DNA from: UBA2253 sp964646985 | GTDB lineage: Bacteria; Bacillota_I; Bacilli_A; ML615J-28; CAG-698 | DNA: 16,345 nucleotides | Direction of reading: 5' to 3' | NCBI GenBank assembly: GCA_964646985.1 | Contig: CAZYFI010000025.1 | Coordinates: forward strand, 1-16,345 | Shown: positions 12,811 to 16,345 of the stretch, piece after piece | Layout of the letters: every line of letters begins with the position of its first letter | How positions within the stretch are numbered: position 1 is the first letter of the stretch | The notes under the pieces: model-generated | What the model was told of the DNA's origin: nothing | Databases searched by the model: none | What the model saw: only the letters and a program-made list of their open reading frames with translations | Position numbers and translations under genes: made by a program

Positions 12811-15800
12811 ATGAACAATGTTATCGATCTATTTGGACGCAACAAGCGTGTATTAGACGTTTGTGAGCAGCTAAAAAATCATGAGTTCAGTTATTTGGTT
12901 AACGAGTTATCACTTTATCAAGGATACTTGTTAGCCTATTTTGCATTTCTTAAGACCAAGCAATTTGTTGTTTATGTAACGGGGAATTTATATCAAGCCA
13001 ATAGAGCTTATGAAAAATTTTGTTTGCTTGCAGGAATGGAAAATGTCAATCTTTATTTGGTTGATGAAATTGTCTCAGCTGAGCTGGTTGCTGTAAGTGG
13101 TGATTTCAAATATGAACGATTAAGTACAATAAAAAGCGCAATTGACAATAATCCAAAAATTGTTGTAACACACACCCAAGCGGCCTTAAGACCGCTTCTT
13201 GAAAAAACAAAATTAAAACAAAGCGAAATAACATTACGCATTGCTGACCAATTGAGTCACGAAGAATTTGCAAAACAATTAATTTCCTTGGGGTATAAAA
13301 AAACGCCAACAACAACGAGTGTTGGAGAATTTAGTATGCGAGGAGAAGTCATTGATGTGTTTCCACCGTTTTATGATAATCCGGTTCGCGTTGGCCTTTT
13401 TGATGTGGAAATTGAGCAATTAAAAACATTTGATATCGAAAGTCAAAGAAGTTTAGATAAAATCAGTTCTTTATCTATCTTTCCTATGAACGAATTGATT
13501 TATAGCGAACAAGAAAAAATTATGGTAATGGAAAGCATCAATAAAGATATAAAGAAAATAACAGAATTACCAAGATTTTTAGAAACCGATTTTAATGATT
13601 TAGAAAATTATAATAATAATGATCGCATCCATAAATATATTTATTATTTTACGAAAACTCCAGAAACGATTTTAAATTACTTTGATGACAAGATCGTTTT
13701 TTATGAAGAATATTCGCGTTTGCTTGATGGATATCAACAAATCGTATTGGATTTGGAAACGTATTTAGAACATTTAGAAAAACCAACAAATTTAAATTTG
13801 TTTTTCTTTTTTGATTTTCATAATTTATTTCACAGCACAAGCAAGAAAATATTTTTAAGTGAATTTAAAAAGAGTTTAAATGATGTTGTAATCAACGGCA
13901 TGTATCCATTGAAAGGATATAGCGTGATTGATTATCAAAATGACATTCGCAATTTAGTAGAAGACATAAAAGCGAACAAGAGAAAAACATTTGTGTTTGC
14001 TTTTGCCAAGCAAGAACGCCTTGGTTTGTTTTGTGAAATATTAAAAGAAGCAAACATCAATTACTTAGAAGCTCATGGTTATGATGGGATAAAAGAACAA
14101 CAAGTGAATGTTATCTATTCTGAAAACGCCTTAAGTTTTGGGTTTTTCGAGACAAATATTGAACTCATTACGGAACAAGAAATATTTAAGTCGATAAAGA
14201 ATGTAAAAGCTAGATATCGCAGCATGATGCAAAACACCCAAGTCATTTCTTCAAAAGATGATTTGCAAATTGGGGATTATGTTGTGCATTACGATTATGG
14301 GATAGGGAAGTACTTAGGAATAAAAACCATTGCCCTAAAAGAAGTTCGCAATGATTACATATCTTTGGCTTTCGCAAACATGGAAATTTTCATTCCTGTT
14401 GAAAAGATAAGTTTACTAGAAAAATATCAAGGCAGCGAAGGCACAATTCCCAAACTCACAAACATTGGCAAAGGTGAGTGGGAAAAGAAAAAGCAAAAAA
14501 TCAAAGAAAAATTAGAAAACATTGCGAAAGACTTAATTGTATTACAAGCAAAACGTGAACAAAATCAAGGATTTCCATATCCAAAAGATAGTGATTTACA
14601 AATTCTTTTTGAACAAGATTTTGAATATGAGGAAACCAAGGATCAAACAAAAACCATTGTAGATATCAAAAAAGATATGGAAAAAGGGATGGTGATTGAT
14701 CGGTTGATATGCGGTGATGTTGGTTATGGAAAAACCGAGGTTGCCATGCGCATTGCCTTTAAGACGGTTTATTCTAACAAACAAGTGGCATATTTGGCTC
14801 CAACGACCATTTTAACAAGACAGCATTATCACACCTTTAAAGATCGTTTTGAAAAATATGGCATCAGGGTGGAATTGTTGAATCGCCTTGTAGGTCTAGA
14901 GAAACAAAAACAAATATTGCAAGATGTAAAAAAAGGGTTGGTTGATATTGTGATTGGAACACATCGACTTTTAAGCGATGATGTTATTTTCAAAGATTTG
15001 GGATTATTGGTTGTAGATGAAGAGCAAAGATTTGGCGTAGTACACAAAGAAAAAATTAAAAAGATGAAAGTTAATGTCAATGTGTTAACATTGACGGCAA
15101 CGCCAATCCCAAGAACATTACAAATGTCTATCATGGGGGTTCGGCAACTCAGTTTAATTGAAACCCCACCCAAGGATCGATATCCAATTCAAACCTATGT
15201 TGTAGAAGAAAATGATATGATTGTAAAAGAAGCAATCTATCGCGAGTTGGCTCGCGATGGGCAAGTATTTTATTTGCACAATCGTGTGAGTGATTTGGAT
15301 TATTTGTATCGTAAATTAAGACGTTTGGTTCCTGAGGCAAGAATTGGCATTGTTCATGGACAAATGAGTAAAATTGCGATGGAAAACACGATACAATCAT
15401 TTATTGAAAAAGAGTATAATGTGTTGCTTTGTACAACCATTATTGAAACAGGGATTGATATTCCTAATACAAACACATTAATCATCAGCAGGGCAGATTA
15501 TTTGGGGTTATCGCAAATGTACCAAATACGGGGACGAGTTGGTAGAACCGATCGTGTTGCTTATGCTTATTTGATGTACCAACAAGACAAGGTGTTAACT
15601 GAAGATTCCACAAAGCGTTTGCTTGCCATTAAAGAATTTACCAACTTAGGAAGTGGATATAAAATAGCCATTCGTGATTTAGCCATTCGGGGTGCAGGCG
15701 ATATTCTTGGAAAAGAGCAGTCGGGATTCATTGATGCCATTGGTTTTGATATGTATATGAAAATGTTAAACGATGCCATGAATAAAGTGAAAGGTCACAA

Positions 15801-16290
15801 AGAACCAAAAGAAGATGCTTTTGTTTTGATTGAAGTATCAAAACACGTTGATGAAAGTTATGTAAGCGATGATGATATCAAAATTCTCATTCACAAAGAT
15901 ATTGCTCAAGTAAAAACCAAGCAAGACAAAGAAAACTTGATTCAAACATTAACAGATCGCTTTGGAAGATTGAATGAAGAAATTTTAACTTACATTGAAG
16001 AGCGATACTTGCAAGTGGTTTTAAAACCCTTTGCCATTAATGGAGTACTTGAAACAGAAAATAGTGTTGTGTTGGCAATCCCAAGAAGAAAGACGGCGTT
16101 GATTGATGCGGAAGCTTTGTTTGTTCGTGCAAATGAAGTGAGTAGAGATATTAATTTTGAATACAAAAATCAACAAATAATTATTAAAATAAAAAGAAAG
16201 CCAAAAAGCAAACAATGGATATTCTTATTGACGTCATTATTAGATGCCAATATTTGGAAACATTTACTTGTTGAAGAAAAAGACGAATAG
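12811..16290 (+). CDS. mfd: Transcription-repair coupling factor
   Basis: A complete 1159-residue Mfd (Bacillus form about 1177). It pushes RNA polymerase off DNA lesions and recruits UvrA. The N-terminal UvrB-like part (about 1-300) includes VGEFSMRGEVIDVFPP (171-186). The RNA-polymerase interaction domain starts near residue 485 (QIGDYVVHYDYGIGKYLG, 486-503). The RecG-like helicase motor carries Walker A GDVGYGKT (635-642), the DEEQ box (736-739), LTATPIPRT (about 757-765) and motif VI QIRGRVGR (905-912). The C-terminal autoinhibitory domain D7 runs from about 1010 to the end. AGAGGT at 12801-12806, overlapping the pth stop, sets the start. All motor motifs are intact. A promoter-like sequence sits in the last codons and leads out of the window. 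Confidence 0.97.
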   Translation: MNNVIDLFGRNKRVLDVCEQLKNHEFSYLVNELSLYQGYLLAYFAFLKTKQFVVYVTGNLYQANRAYEKFCLLAGMENVNLYLVDEIVSAELVAVSGDFKYERLSTIKSAIDNNPKIVVTHTQAALRPLLEKTKLKQSEITLRIADQLSHEEFAKQLISLGYKKTPTTTSVGEFSMRGEVIDVFPPFYDNPVRVGLFDVEIEQLKTFDIESQRSLDKISSLSIFPMNELIYSEQEKIMVMESINKDIKKITELPRFLETDFNDLENYNNNDRIHKYIYYFTKTPETILNYFDDKIVFYEEYSRLLDGYQQIVLDLETYLEHLEKPTNLNLFFFFDFHNLFHSTSKKIFLSEFKKSLNDVVINGMYPLKGYSVIDYQNDIRNLVEDIKANKRKTFVFAFAKQERLGLFCEILKEANINYLEAHGYDGIKEQQVNVIYSENALSFGFFETNIELITEQEIFKSIKNVKARYRSMMQNTQVISSKDDLQIGDYVVHYDYGIGKYLGIKTIALKEVRNDYISLAFANMEIFIPVEKISLLEKYQGSEGTIPKLTNIGKGEWEKKKQKIKEKLENIAKDLIVLQAKREQNQGFPYPKDSDLQILFEQDFEYEETKDQTKTIVDIKKDMEKGMVIDRLICGDVGYGKTEVAMRIAFKTVYSNKQVAYLAPTTILTRQHYHTFKDRFEKYGIRVELLNRLVGLEKQKQILQDVKKGLVDIVIGTHRLLSDDVIFKDLGLLVVDEEQRFGVVHKEKIKKMKVNVNVLTLTATPIPRTLQMSIMGVRQLSLIETPPKDRYPIQTYVVEENDMIVKEAIYRELARDGQVFYLHNRVSDLDYLYRKLRRLVPEARIGIVHGQMSKIAMENTIQSFIEKEYNVLLCTTIIETGIDIPNTNTLIISRADYLGLSQMYQIRGRVGRTDRVAYAYLMYQQDKVLTEDSTKRLLAIKEFTNLGSGYKIAIRDLAIRGAGDILGKEQSGFIDAIGFDMYMKMLNDAMNKVKGHKEPKEDAFVLIEVSKHVDESYVSDDDIKILIHKDIAQVKTKQDKENLIQTLTDRFGRLNEEILTYIEERYLQVVLKPFAINGVLETENSVVLAIPRRKTALIDAEALFVRANEVSRDINFEYKNQQIIIKIKRKPKSKQWIFLLTSLLDANIWKHLLVEEKDE

Positions 16291-16299
16291 TGGTATAAC
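16271..16299 (+). promoter_or_regulatory. Promoter candidate at the end of mfd, reading out of the window
   Basis: TTGAAG (16271-16276), a 17-base spacer and TATAAC (16294-16299) preceded by TGG form a reasonable extended -10 promoter. The mfd stop (16288-16290) is in the spacer. The remaining 46 bases hold a short palindrome AAGGGCCCTT (16325-16334) but no start codon with a ribosome-binding site. The next gene is beyond the edge. Confidence 0.45.
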
Positions 16300-16345
16300 C
16301 CGAGTTTGCCACTTGCATAATAAAAAGGGCCCTTAAATTTAGACC

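Noticed and set aside
16300..16345. Known riboswitch or ribosomal-protein leader at the right edge
   Set aside because: Only 46 bases are available and I cannot match them to a specific family from memory.

Overview
This is a gap-free stretch of core chromosome from a low-GC, Gram-positive-type bacterium. It carries the RNA polymerase delta subunit (rpoE) directly before pyrG, an arrangement known from Bacillus. Its stress promoter bears a perfect CIRCE operator, its promoters look like standard sigma-A sites, and purine-rich Shine-Dalgarno sequences precede the genes. The ClpB lacks its N-terminal domain, as in mycoplasmas. Every tryptophan codon I checked is TGG, and TGA appears once as a stop, so the code is standard. 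A member of Bacilli near the Erysipelotrichales / Acholeplasma / RF39-Izemoplasma side of the class is my best guess. The placement is inference.

Layout. Positions 18-416 (minus strand): a HIT-family nucleotide hydrolase, divergent from 515-1045, a small membrane protein of the Gx transporter / heptaprenyl-diphosphate-synthase component I type. Positions 1130-3770: two tandem DHH phosphoesterases of NrnA type and the nucleotidase SurE, tightly packed. They look like one nucleotide-salvage operon turning short RNAs and pAp into nucleosides. Positions 3795-4340: rpoE. Positions 4444-6042: pyrG, behind its own promoter and a terminator-like leader hairpin. Positions 6160-7587: an uncharacterised FAD-dependent dehydrogenase. 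Positions 7675-9002: a PadR-type repressor overlapping a HAAS-type membrane protein, under a promoter with a palindrome between its -35 and -10 boxes. Positions 9137-11239: N-domain-less clpB under CIRCE/HrcA control. Positions 11342-12187: folD. Positions 12245-12802 and 12811-16290: pth and mfd, with a promoter-like sequence leaving the right edge.

Fourteen protein genes fill the window and no gene-free stretch exceeds about 140 bases. I see no tRNA, rRNA, CRISPR array, insertion sequence, prophage or transfer signature. Most of the content is ordinary housekeeping. The points that deserve a second look are regulatory (the padR operator, the pyrG leader, the folD-pth terminator, stop codons inside terminators) plus a few departures from family signatures. 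I do not see evidence for a new multi-gene system; the PadR-HAAS pair, with no obvious target gene beside it, is the least understood unit.
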